This document shows, in pieces, positions 21,351 through 29,452 of a stretch of 29,452 nt of DNA. The stretch covers positions 1-29,452 of the forward strand of contig BBXU01001094.1 in assembly GCA_001598975.1 (NCBI GenBank). The letters run 5' to 3'. This DNA is from Parachlorella kessleri. Lineage: Eukaryota; Chlorophyta; Trebouxiophyceae; Chlorellales; Chlorellaceae. Made by a program: the position numbers and the translations under genes. The first letter of the stretch is position 1; every line of letters starts with the position of its first letter. The notes beneath the pieces are model-generated. The model made no database searches. It was not told the DNA's origin and worked only from the letters and a program-made list of their open reading frames with translations.

Positions 21351-22883
21351 AATGTATGCAAGTAGGTCAGAGTTCCTTGTTGGGCGGGACTTTGGTGCAG
21401 GGCTGGTCACTGAGCAGCAAATCGGGAAAAGTCGCGCACTTTCGTTTCATTTGAGTGATGCCCGCCACCACTTTGCAACTTACTTCACTGGTACAGCAGT
21501 AGAGTGAGCGAGAGGCTGCAGCTTGGCTGCCTTCCCACCTTCAGCTGCTGGCTGAAAGCCTCTGCGGAGCATGCTCCATGCGCCACAGCCCCTGACAGAT
21601 CCTTTGTCTCCCAACGGGCCGGGTAGGTGGTCTAGTGCTGCTGCTGCCGTCCTCCAGATCGACGCAAAGGGAAGTTTGCACGCATGGAGGAGACTTCGCA
21701 AGCCTTTGTGCCTCAAGTACGTCTGCGAGGCACAACTTCACGAGCAAGGTAGCGATCCCTGACGTGTGGGCTGGCATTTCAAGTTATCTAGGGCCGCACA
21801 GAGGGCTGGCAGGACAGTCTCTGCATCCACGTCACGCCAGCACAAGCACAGCAGTGTTGGATTGACTTGACATGACAGGGGGCCAACAACAAGGGAGTGC
21901 ATGAAGCACTGCAGTGGCATGCTCCTCATGGATGTGACTGGCTTGCGACCTGCCAGTTTCGTGCCGACCTTAAGCCATGCCCATGGCCATGCCAAGCCAC
22001 CTGCCTTGCAGCACAGCACGCGGAGCTTGTGCAGGCGCCCTTGGCGCGCTGGGGAGGCCTTACGTTTTTATGCGGCATAAATTATGCCGCTGGACTTGTC
22101 CCAGTAACTCGACCCCACCTCGCCAGTTCCACGGCATTAGAATTCGACATCCCCTTAAGGGGCCCCTAAGTAGCCTTGTGTGCAGGGGTTCCAGGTGGTT
22201 ATCGAGCACAGTGCATTCCATTTAACTTGGAAATGCAAGTGACGGGAATGGTCAGACAGCAGTGCCAGCTGCGTCAATAAGCAGGCAATAGAAAGGGGGA
22301 ACAAGCTAAAAGCAGAGAAGCAGTAAACAACCACAGAGGCAGGAAACAACCGTGTACACACGCATTCCATACAGGGAAAACTGGGGAACAGTTGCAAGGA
22401 TCTTCCCGGCATAACAAGTGTCCTGTGTCTTGTGCCACAGACATCAGACTACTCTCTACTTATTGAGCTGCAAGTGACTATATAGTCACACACACAGTTG
22501 CACATATATATGTGCACCTCAACTCTCTCCTGACACTCCCGTTGCCACCCTGTGCTGCCAAACTGTGGTGTAGCTACTTGTCGATGTGCAGGACGTTGCG
22601 TTACATGCCGCAAGATTGAGACTTGAAATCGACTGTACTGTTTGAAGTACACCTCAAGCACCGACACACTCCCCTCAAGCTGCAATACAGTATAGCATTA
22701 ACGGCAAAGATGTAAAGTTGTAAGCAAGAATTTCGAGCAGTGCTGAGGAAGGACACGAACAAAATTTGGGTCCAGTACAGGAGCAGAAGACCATGTGCTT
22801 TTATTGGCGGAAGAATAGACAATAACTAGCAAGCTCAAGAGAGCATACCCTCAAGCAAAGAAGCACCACACTTGACAAAGCCA
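21351..22883. other. Spacer between the two Cys-rich gene copies; no gene recognised
   Basis: About 1.5 kb without a gene I can support. Several open frames of 60-95 codons exist on both strands (for example 21541-21777 and 21738-22019, minus), but none shows a known motif, a signal peptide or a good splice context. The right part (22200-22880) is lower in GC and contains short CA and TA runs near 22483-22510. A possible TGTAA for the intact copy lies at 22605-22601 on the minus strand, 279 bases after its stop. Confidence 0.5.
22072..22090. repeat. Perfect 9-bp inverted repeat
   Basis: GCGGCATAA, one central A, then TTATGCCGC. The arms pair perfectly and are close to a symmetric protein-binding site. 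It stands in otherwise featureless spacer DNA. It could be an operator-like site or chance. Confidence 0.5.
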
Positions 22884-24473
22884 CTAGAGGGGCCTGTTAT
22901 CAGCTGCTGACACAGCCGAGCCGCCATTACTGACTGACACAGCGGTGGCGGAGTTAGATGTCGTCTTTGCAGCAGCTGCGGAAGCACCATCTGCCTTGGC
23001 GGCGGCAGCACCAACGCCGGCCTGTGTGACGGCAACTCCACCATGCTGCGCCAAACTCACGGCGGTAGCACAGGGCGCAGCCTGCAGTGCACACAGCCAG
23101 GGCAGGGTCACAGCAGCAGAGAATTGCGCAACTAGGGGGCCAGCTTTCAAGTGGTGGCGAAGCGCTCGGTTACTGGATTGTCATCACAAAGCTTTAAGCG
23201 ACAAACAACAAGCTCCAAAGACACCACCCAAGGCCTGCATGTACGGCACAGCACTGCCGAGCAAAGTACTACTAGCAAGTCGCGTATGAAACATGGATCC
23301 ACACCACCCACACACCTTGGCGACGGATGCAGACTGGTCATCGCTGAGAGCCAGCTCCACAGTGTTGCAGTCGGGAGTGGTAGCATTGGCGGCGCCGGAC
23401 GAGACAGAGGGGGCGGGGTTGTCTGCAGGGCATGCAGGACACCAGCACGAGTCGCAAGACAAAACCCTGATAGGTGCCCAGAAGCTACAACACTCAAGAC
23501 GGCGCTTACGCATGGCGGTTTCAACTTATTCTGTCTGTCCACAGCATCGAAATAGAGTGGGAACCAAGGGGGCAGCAGAAAGACATGACCCACCGTTGGA
23601 TGAACTGGCGCCGGTGGTGCCATCGGCACCGCAAGTCAGGGCCAGCGCGCTGATGTTGGCCCCGCACGTCCCACAGGTGGTTTGGCAGAAACCCTTGGCG
23701 GCGATGAAGCAGTAGTCACACTTGCCTGCATGGGCGAGTGCATGAGGAGCAGGATGATCGAGTGGGCTGACCCTGCTACAACCCAGTCTGGCAAAATCAG
23801 TGCTGCCGGCAGCAGGTGCAGCAGCAATGCCAGCAAAACATGCAGTTATGTGATCAAGCCCCCCAGGGCTGCTAGGGCTCACCCCAGGCCTTCTGCTGGG
23901 CGCAGGTGTAGTCCTTGTTGGGCGGGACGTCGGTGCAGGGTTCGGCCACTGCGAAGCAGGAAGGAAGAGTTCCGCATTGCTGGCGAGCTGGGTGGTGTTG
24001 GGAACATGGCAGGTGCTGCACCGACAGCCAGGCACCGTGTCAGCTTGATGCTCACAGCAGCAACCCACCTGATTGCACACCAGCGCCGGCGCCGGCAGTG
24101 GAGGTGGGTGCTGAAGTGGCGTTAGCAATGCTTGAGGCAGAGCCAGTGCCTGCATCAGCAACCCGTTGGAGTCACAGGCTGAGCTCAGGTCTGATTGAGC
24201 CTGCCATAGCATCCAGGCCAGCAGTACCCGGCTGGGCAATACAACACAAGCAACTTGCACGGTCAGTCAGAGCAGGCCACAATGGTTGCAGCCAGCAGCC
24301 AGCCCAGCCGCCGCATCACCTGTGGCGACGGCCTGAGCGCTTGCTGTGGCCGGTCCGCCCGTGGAAACAGCGCTTGCGGAGGCAAAAGCTGTTGCAGAGA
24401 GCTTGCGCGCCTCGGTGCCGGCGAGCAGCGCCACAGCGACAAGCACTATTGCGAGTTGCACAGTGTGTTTCAT
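22884..24473 (-). CDS. Secreted Ser/Ala-rich protein with a Cys-rich module, 6 exons, 241 aa
   Basis: Predicted extracellular or cell-wall protein; no catalytic function is proposed. Exons in transcript order: 24473-24320, 24149-24081, 23948-23883, 23725-23594, 23422-23316, 23081-22884; total 726 nt, phases compatible throughout. Residues 1 to about 22 are a signal peptide (MKHTVQLAIVLVAVALLAGT). Residues 25-75 are rich in Ser, Ala, Thr and Gly, suggesting an O-glycosylated linker. Residues 76-117 form a compact module: AEPCTDVPPNKDYTCAQQ, WGKCDYC, GFCQTTCGTC, with cysteines at 79, 90, 99, 102, 110, 114 and 117. It resembles the short ShKT-like C-x3-C-x2-C modules seen in algal secreted proteins, but the exact family is not certain. 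A linker with one more Cys pair follows, then an Ala-rich C-terminus (AQHGGVAVTQAGVGAAAAKA). The module is split between exons 3 and 4. The neighbouring copy at 20125-21219 is decayed. Confidence 0.75.
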
Positions 24474-24595
24474 CCTTGAAGTCACAGGAGGAGCGGGTTG
24501 CAGAAGTGAGGCAGAAGAGCAGGCAAAGTTGCTGGGTTATGGAGGACCACGATGGGAGGCCAGGCTTTTGAAGGCCCGAAACGTATTGCGGTTAC
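24474..24595 (-). promoter_or_regulatory. Duplicated 5' flank of the Cys-rich genes
   Basis: The block TTGGGTTATGGAGGACCACG followed by ATGGGAGGCCAGGCTTTTGAA occurs here (about 24530-24572, written on the plus strand as GCTGGGTTATGG...) and again at about 21296-21340 upstream of the decayed copy. The duplication therefore includes the proximal promoter or leader. A TATA-like ATATATAACTC on the minus strand near 24680 lies outside the shared block. Confidence 0.5.
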
Positions 24596-24734
24596 TACGT
24601 AAGTGACTAAAGTGGCGGCGGGTGACACGCAGGCTACGAGAAATGTCAGCGTGACAAAGCGGGCTAAATGTTGCCGAGTTATATATGTATGTTGGTGGCA
24701 GGATTTGCGCATAGGGGTGAACTGAACCGACTGG

Positions 24735-24785
24735 GCTGGATGTAAGTGTGCCCTGGGTCTTGCCTCTCACTTGAGCCTGCCAGGA
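24735..24785 (-). repeat. R1 repeat, diverged copy f
   Basis: On the minus strand GGCTCAAGTGAGAGGCAAGAC, then CAGGGCACACTTACATCCAGCCCA, follows the middle of R1 (GGCTCAGAACTCAGGCAAGAC...CATCCAGCCC). It stands just outside the duplicated USP 3' end, in the same relative position as the fuller copy e stands to the real USP gene. Confidence 0.5.
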
Positions 24786-24816
24786 GGCACACATTTCAAG
24801 AGAACCCGAGGCCAAT

Positions 24817-25204
24817 ACCTGGATTGTGTTGGCTGTGGAGGAGTGTGTCTGCCTATATCACTTAACAACTATCGCATTTGCATGCGGTGGCCTTAGTGTG
24901 AACAGCAAGTGCTTTGCTGCAAACCGTCAGCGTGGCATGCAAGCTCTACCTTTCGGCAGTATAACAGTGGCGGGCTGTTTACAGTCCTTTCATGTCGCAG
25001 GGCAGAGTTTGACCTCGTGGCCCCCGCAGCTTGGCGTTCCCTTGAACTTCAAACTCAGTTGCCTGCCAGTCAGAAACTAGAGACACTAGAAGCATGTCCG
25101 CACTTCTCATACAGCAACATGGTTGCCTCAGCCTGCAGCACCTCCTGGCTGGACACTCCTGGTATGACCTCCTCGTCTGACACTCTTGCCCATTGCTGCT
25201 GCGC
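24817..25204 (-). pseudogene. Truncated tandem duplicate of the USP 3' end
   Basis: About 385 bases closely matching 25395-25781, which is the end of the ubiquitin protease gene and its 3' flank. On the minus strand the coding part still reads AQQQWARVSDEEVIPGVSSQ then EVLQAEATMLLYEKCG, equal to the USP C-terminus with a few substitutions. One extra base near 25089 shifts the frame and the original stop is altered. The rest of the protease (Cys box and His box) is absent, so this cannot encode an enzyme. Confidence 0.85.
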
Positions 25205-25216
25205 TCTGGTTCTTAG

Positions 25217-25402
25217 CATGCGTGGCAGGTAGGGCAAACAGGGAGTAGAGCTGGGCTGGACTGGACTGACAGGGCTGGATGCAGAACGAGCCTGAGTCTT
25301 GACCGAGTTCTGAGGTGCTTGCCTCAACTCTGATCAAGTAGGTCTCTCCCAAAGCTTGGTCTTAGGACAAGCTTGGTCTTAAGACAAGCTGCGGCCACTG
25401 GA
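25217..25402 (-). repeat. R1 repeat, copy e, between the two USP 3' ends
   Basis: On the minus strand it starts CAGTGGCCGCAGCTTGTCTT, then GGGAGAGACCTACTTGATCAGA, CAAGACTCAGGCTCGTTCTG, CATCCAGCCCTGTCAGTCCAG, and ends CCCTACCTGCCACGC. It has a local tandem repeat of about 17 bases (AAGCTTGGTCTTAGGAC and AAGCTTGGTCTTAAGAC, plus strand, 25353-25386). It is the most complete copy in the window. Confidence 0.75.
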
Positions 25403-25643
25403 TTGTTTTGAATGTGGGGAGTGTGTCTGCCTATATCACTTATCAACTATCGCAGTTGCTTGCGGTGGCCTTGGTGTGAGCAGCAAGTGCTCAGCTGCGG
25501 ACCTTCAGCATGGCATGCAAGCTCTGCCCTTCTGCAGTATAACAGTGGCAGGCTGTTCACGATTATTATATGTCGCACGGCAGAGTTTGACCTTATGGCC
25601 CCCGTAGCTTGGCGTTTCCTTGAATTTCAAACTCAGTTGCCTG

Positions 25644-28376
25644 TTAGTCAGAAACAAGAGACACTGAAGCCTGTCCACGCTCCTCATACAGCAACATGGT
25701 TGCCTCTGCCTGCAGCACCTCCTGCCTGGACACTCCTGGTCTGACCTCCTCGTCTGACACTCTTGCCCATTGCTGCTGCGCAGCATCCAGGCAACGGTAT
25801 ACCACATAGTGTCCGCCACTGGAGGGCCCCCCATAGTGCAACACTACTGCCCGGAGGGAGAGGTAGGCAGGGCGGCTGCTCACCACAAGGCCGTCGGGCA
25901 TGCCATGCGCGGCGGCCTTGCTGTTGGAGGGCTCCAGGTCTGCATAGCCAGCGCTGGCATCACCAGCATGAGGTGCATGCCCCAATGTTGGGAGCCCCAA
26001 GGCATCCGTGCGCAGGGCAAGTGGAAAGCTAACATGACCGGAGACCTTGACCTCCCCAGCTGGGCCCCAAAACACCCGCCGCAGCTGCAGGCACAGCATT
26101 GTGGGCAGACGCGCCAGCACATGGCGTTTGGCCACCGGCCCGCTACGCCCCACCCACTCAAGCCCTGCATGGCAGCAGAGAAGCTGATTAAGACTTGCAA
26201 ATCTCGAACTATGCAAATGCAACAGTTGGAGTTCAGCTATCTCTTTGGTACTCATGTCCTCAAACCCCCACAGTCTCCCTGGCGTGCTGTTGCAGATGGC
26301 AAACAGGTGTGTATAGCCATGGGCCGTGCAGACCGCCTAGTCGACACAGCGCACCTGCACCTTGCACGGCCTGCTGGTATGTATCACTTTCGATGAACAG
26401 CGCATCACGCCACAGGGCTTCCCGTAGGCTGACAAGCTTATGGTTCAGCCTGTCTGCCTCAGCGGCCTCTAAGGATGCCTGCAATGAGCACCTGCACCAC
26501 CACTGCAACTCTGTTTCACAATACTTGCGAACATTTGAGATGAGAGTGCTTTCCGGAGAGGGAATGAGAGCTGCAGCACACAGTACTCGAATGTATCATC
26601 TCGAATTGACATGCAGATTATTAGGCCATTTACCCGCCACGCACCTGGTGCATGTGACTCCCTGCAGCGCCTCGTACCCTAGGTATTGCTGCAAGCAGCC
26701 CTCCAGTGAAGCCCTGTGGGCTGCCCGAGCGTGCCCAAAGGCGTTTCTGCCCGGCGCCAGGGGGATGCTGAGAGGGAGGGCGAGGAATGGTGTGACCTGG
26801 GAGGCAAAGTGGTGCCGGCAGCGCAGGCATTGCAGCTCGGAAGCTAAGGAGCCCTGCATCAATAAACAACAAGAAGTGCTTTGCAGGCGCGGACGTGCAC
26901 CGGGCATCCTTTGATATGTGATCAAAGCAGTCCAGCCTGGCCTAACAGCGTACCGACACCCGACCGTGCTGCCATGAGTCCCTCACACATAGGCCAAACA
27001 AAGTGCCAGGGTGTGGTCACTGGGAGGGGAGGAACGTTCTGTAACAGTCACAGTTTCGTTGCTGTAAACCCCGGTAAAGCAGTGCCCGCAATGTGATGAG
27101 AAGAACTGCTGTGTGTCGCCCACCTTTGCACCAGTCCACTGCCTTGCGACGTCTCTGACTTTCACGAACCCTTGAAAGTACACCATATCACCGGGCTTAC
27201 CTGGCAAAGCAGCCTTGCCATGGCACGCCAGGATTGTAGTACAGGGTCTGCGACTGGCAGGTAGGCATGAACGCTCTGTGAATCCTTGATAGCTTGCTGC
27301 AGATGTCCTGACCCACCCGGGCTGCTGGCTTTGCAACTATGTGCTAGCTGACTGCCGCTGCCTTCTCCGCTTGATGCCCTGTCCCAGGCCTTCCCATGGC
27401 ATTGCTGCTGCTGAGGACGCTGAAGATTGGGGAGCTGGTGTACTTCCAGCCTACAGACCTCTTCTTGGTTACTACAGTCCAAGCCCGATACTGTAGGACC
27501 GTTTTCTTCGGCTGGCCTTGCGCACTGGCATTCACGCTCCCAAGTAGCTGGATGCAGCGAGGGGCCTCTAGCTTCCTGCCCAACACACCAGAGCTGGCCA
27601 TCACTATCAGTGTCGCTGCTGCCGCCTCTGCTGCTCCCTTCACGCTGCATGCCTGAAGTATGGCCTTCCCTTGATGTCAAACAAGGATCGCAACCCGCAT
27701 GCCCTGTCCTGCCAAGCTTAAAGGTTGCCTCAGGGCACCCCATGTCCGATGCAGGCTGCAGCAGAGCCGAAAGGCTGCCTTGGAACTCCAAATGTAGCTT
27801 GGCTGTGGAGATAAACGCTTTCTGCAACTCATCAGCCACTAGCCCAAGCATCACCTCATAGGCTTCAACGGCATCATGCTCCTGCCCCGCTGGCAGCATG
27901 CTCTCGCCTATGCACTGCCGCAGAGCATGAAGCACATCTGCAGGGCTATCGCTTGTGGGTTCATCCAGGGCCACTGGCTGCAGGCGCTGGAGGCAGTTCA
28001 AGAGAACAGCGGTGAAGCTGGTCTGCGGAGGCTGCAGGCCTGGCAAGCTGCGAGTGGCAACTTCCAGCTGCTGCAACAGAGAAGGGCAGCTGGCCAGGGC
28101 CTGCAACATGTTTTAGCACAGCAGTGTGTTGCAATGATGCAACATCATCGGTAATCTCTTCCATGGTGGCAGATGGTGACACTCGTCACAGATAGCAGCA
28201 AGTGCACTGTTAGGCAGGCGACAGCTTCACCGCAGAGGTCAAGAGCGTATCAAATGGCACACCTGGAGCACCGCGGCTGCATAGCAAGTGTTGCCAAGGT
28301 TTCGCAACCCAGGCACCATCTTCGCCCGTAGCATTGCAATCTTGACTGGACGCCGAAGGAAGTACATTGCTGCCAT
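25644..28376 (-). CDS. USP30/UBP27-like ubiquitin carboxyl-terminal hydrolase, 5 exons, 626 aa
   Basis: Cysteine-type deubiquitinase (peptidase family C19); the nearest relatives by motif are plant UBP27 and animal USP30, both mitochondrial. Exons in transcript order: 28376-28263, 28100-27201, 26853-26645, 26491-26355, 26164-25644. The Cys box is VPGLRNLGNTCYAAAVLQ|ALASCP (catalytic C31), split by intron 1. The partner box EHDAVEAYEVMLGLVADEL stands in for QQDAHE. The zinc-finger-like part is CQGSLASELQCLRCRHHF...GVTCTRC. The His box is VVLHYGGPSSGGHYVVY (H572), followed by WARVSDEEV with Ser590, as in USP30, which uses a Cys-His-Ser triad. Exon 2 is 300 codons and inserts about 200 poorly conserved residues. 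No TM anchor is visible at the proposed N-terminus. An ATG at 28482 opens an overlapping frame in another phase, so an upstream exon may be missing. Exon 4 could end at 26361. Confidence 0.9.
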
Positions 28377-28637
28377 GGGAGGAGGTTTCAGGCATACGTG
28401 GCGCTGGGCTCAAGCGGGAGACTGGTGACACGCTGTCTTGCGCGTTCCTGGAAGGGTTTGTGCGCCCCATAACCTCGATCATATGCGTGCGAATCCCGCT
28501 TTGAAGAATTGTCTCTCTTCGCGAAGCAACTAACAGTTAAAGGTGTGCAGAGGGCAACAGAGACAGCTTGCTGGTCTTAGCTTGTAAGTTTCCAGTGGTG
28601 AACTCATATCAAAGAGACGTAAAGGTGTCATAAGCGC
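28377..28637. promoter_or_regulatory. Spacer between divergent USP and copine start codons
   Basis: The two proposed ATGs are 261 bases apart on opposite strands. An upstream ATG on the minus strand (28482) begins a 90-codon frame (MIEVMGRTNPSRNAQ...) that overlaps the USP start in a different phase. It could be a regulatory upstream ORF or part of a longer, unrecognised N-terminus. No TATA box is evident for either gene. Confidence 0.5.
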
Positions 28638-29313
28638 ATGGGCTGCTGCCAGAGCGTATCAGACAAGGGGGCTGTTGGAGGGGTGTCCAGCAGCCATGAC
28701 AACCTAGAGGCTGCTGAGGCTGCAGCGCTAGTGCTGGGCACAGCCAGCTTTACCAGCAAGGTGGAGATCAGCATCAGCTGTAGGAACCTGCCAAAGATGG
28801 ACGCCACAAGCAAGTCAGAGTACGTCAGGAAAGGCTGCAGCTCCAGTGAATGCTGGGAGCCCTGCCTCCATCAGTTATTGAGCAGCGCTGCCTGGTTGAC
28901 ATGCATTGGTGTGTGTGCCATTGCAGTCCTATGGCGGTCTTGTATCAGTCAAGTGGATGGGGTCAAACAGATTGGAGGGAACTGGCAAGGACCGACTTTA
29001 TCAGGAACACTCATGGTAGGTTGAGGTCATCTGCGGGTCAGCCCAGAACTGGCCCTGGGGAGTGCCTGGGGAAGATAAAAGCTGTGCACTGACCTCCTTG
29101 CCATCTGCGGGTCAGTCAAAAACTGCAAGTGCTGGGGAAGATAATAGCTGTGCACTGACCTCCATGCCAATACTGCAGACCCTGACTTCTCAAAGCCTTT
29201 GACTCTAAGGTACAACTTTGAGCAGCTACAGCCCCTCAGGCTGCTGATATGTGATGTGGACACTTCCGCTAGACGGCCTGAAGACCTGGACTTGACACGT
29301 CAAGACTACCTAG
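28638..29313 (+). CDS. Copine (BONZAI type), N-terminal exons; 3' end outside window
   Basis: Ca2+-dependent phospholipid-binding protein of the plasma membrane, normally two C2 domains plus a copine A domain; only the start is present. Exons 28638-28819, 28927-29015 and 29179-29313 are in phase, and the last ends at donor GTAAGG. The protein begins MGCCQSVS: Gly2 for N-myristoylation and Cys3/Cys4 for palmitoylation, as in plant BONZAI1 (MGNCCS). A short Ala/Ser-rich linker leads into C2A: KVEISISCRNLPKMDATSKS, DPMAVLYQ, WRELARTDFIRNTHDPDFSK, LRYNFEQLQPLRLLICDVDT. The Asp residues in ISCRNLPKMDATSKSDP and CDVD fit the Ca2+-binding loops. The reading QDYLG ends exactly at the exon edge, as in copines (QxFLG). 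The gene is divergent from the USP gene. Confidence 0.9.
29026..29168. repeat. Imperfect tandem duplication in copine intron 2
   Basis: Two units, 29026-29101 and 29103-29168, both start with ATCTGCGGGTCAG and end with GTGCACTGACCTCC(T/A)TGCC, sharing CTGGGGAAGATAA(A/T)AGCTGT. The first is about 10 bases longer. The units fill most of the intron between exons 2 and 3. Confidence 0.8.
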
Positions 29314-29428
29314 GTAAGGCTACAATGCAGATGATCCTGACAGTCACGACCATCACACCCTTGGTGCACTGCCTGCACCCACCGTCGAGATTGTGAGGGT
29401 GTTCCGGTGGGGGCGTATGGGCTGGTGG

Positions 29429-29448
29429 TGGTGTGTGTGTGTGTGTGG
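29429..29448. repeat. GT microsatellite at the window end
   Basis: GGTGGTG followed by about eight GT units within the open copine intron that starts at 29314. Simple repeat. Confidence 0.75.
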
Positions 29449-29452
29449 TGGT

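Noticed and set aside
23526..24260. Single 244-codon open frame on the minus strand across the Cys-rich gene
   Set aside because: It reads the conserved module in the wrong phase (low-complexity Pro/Ser). The spliced chain gives signal peptide, Cys module and matching phases, and is supported by the paralogous copy.
25544..25643. R1-linked region as an intact retrotransposon
   Set aside because: No long reverse transcriptase frame, terminal repeats or poly(A) tail were found. The hint of a LINE-like motif is too short to annotate.
27427..27861. 144-codon plus-strand frame opposite USP exon 2
   Set aside because: Antisense shadow of a 300-codon open exon that is in phase with the rest of the protease.
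1..29452. tRNA, rRNA, snoRNA and CRISPR signals
   Set aside because: No cloverleaf, rRNA-like stretch or regular spacer-repeat array was seen by eye. A covariance-model search was not possible here.

Overview
The window looks like nuclear DNA of a green alga, most likely a trebouxiophyte. The genes are dense, moderately GC-rich and cut by many short introns with TGCAG-type acceptors. Possible TGTAA polyadenylation signals follow some stop codons. The gene set includes a thylakoid PsbP-like protein, a plant-type TEY MAP kinase, a plant-type amino acid permease and a BONZAI-type copine. The genus cannot be named from this sequence. All gene models were built by hand, by joining open stretches that keep phase across plausible splice sites and give family-consistent protein.

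Layout, left to right. 111-1105 (+): last three exons of sphingosine-1-phosphate lyase. 1106-2543: intergenic, with copies of a dispersed repeat here called R1. 2544-7135 (+): AAAP-type amino acid permease, 14 exons, 461 aa. 7136-9504: mostly non-coding, with one doubtful two-exon minus-strand gene (8407-8785 or further). 9505-14248 (+): family GT61 glycosyltransferase, 14 exons, about 544 aa. 14561-16546 (-): PsbP-like PSII repair protein, 6 exons, 227 aa. 16776-19652 (+): MAP kinase, 7 exons, 365 aa. 20125-21219 (-): decayed copy of a secreted Cys-rich protein gene. 22884-24473 (-): its intact paralogue, 6 exons, 241 aa. 24817-25204 (-): broken duplicate of the 3' end of the next gene. 25644-28376 (-): USP30/UBP27-like ubiquitin protease, 5 exons, 626 aa. 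28638 to the window end (+): first three exons of a copine.

The neighbours do not form one obvious pathway. Two gene pairs are head to head over short spacers that could act as bidirectional promoters: PsbP-like/MAPK (229 bp) and USP/copine (261 bp). Several products belong to membrane and secretory biology: sphingolipid breakdown, amino acid import, Golgi glycosylation, a secreted protein and a Ca2+-dependent lipid-binding copine.

The most interesting points are: (i) a locally duplicated gene for an apparently novel secreted Cys-rich protein, one copy having lost exons 2 and 4 and gained a stop at the first module cysteine; (ii) a tandem duplication that couples the USP 3' end to repeat R1; (iii) R1 itself, present in intergenic DNA, in an intron and beside the duplication; (iv) unusually many GC-AG introns, five of 51 inferred donors. 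No RNA gene, CRISPR array or recognisable autonomous transposon was seen.
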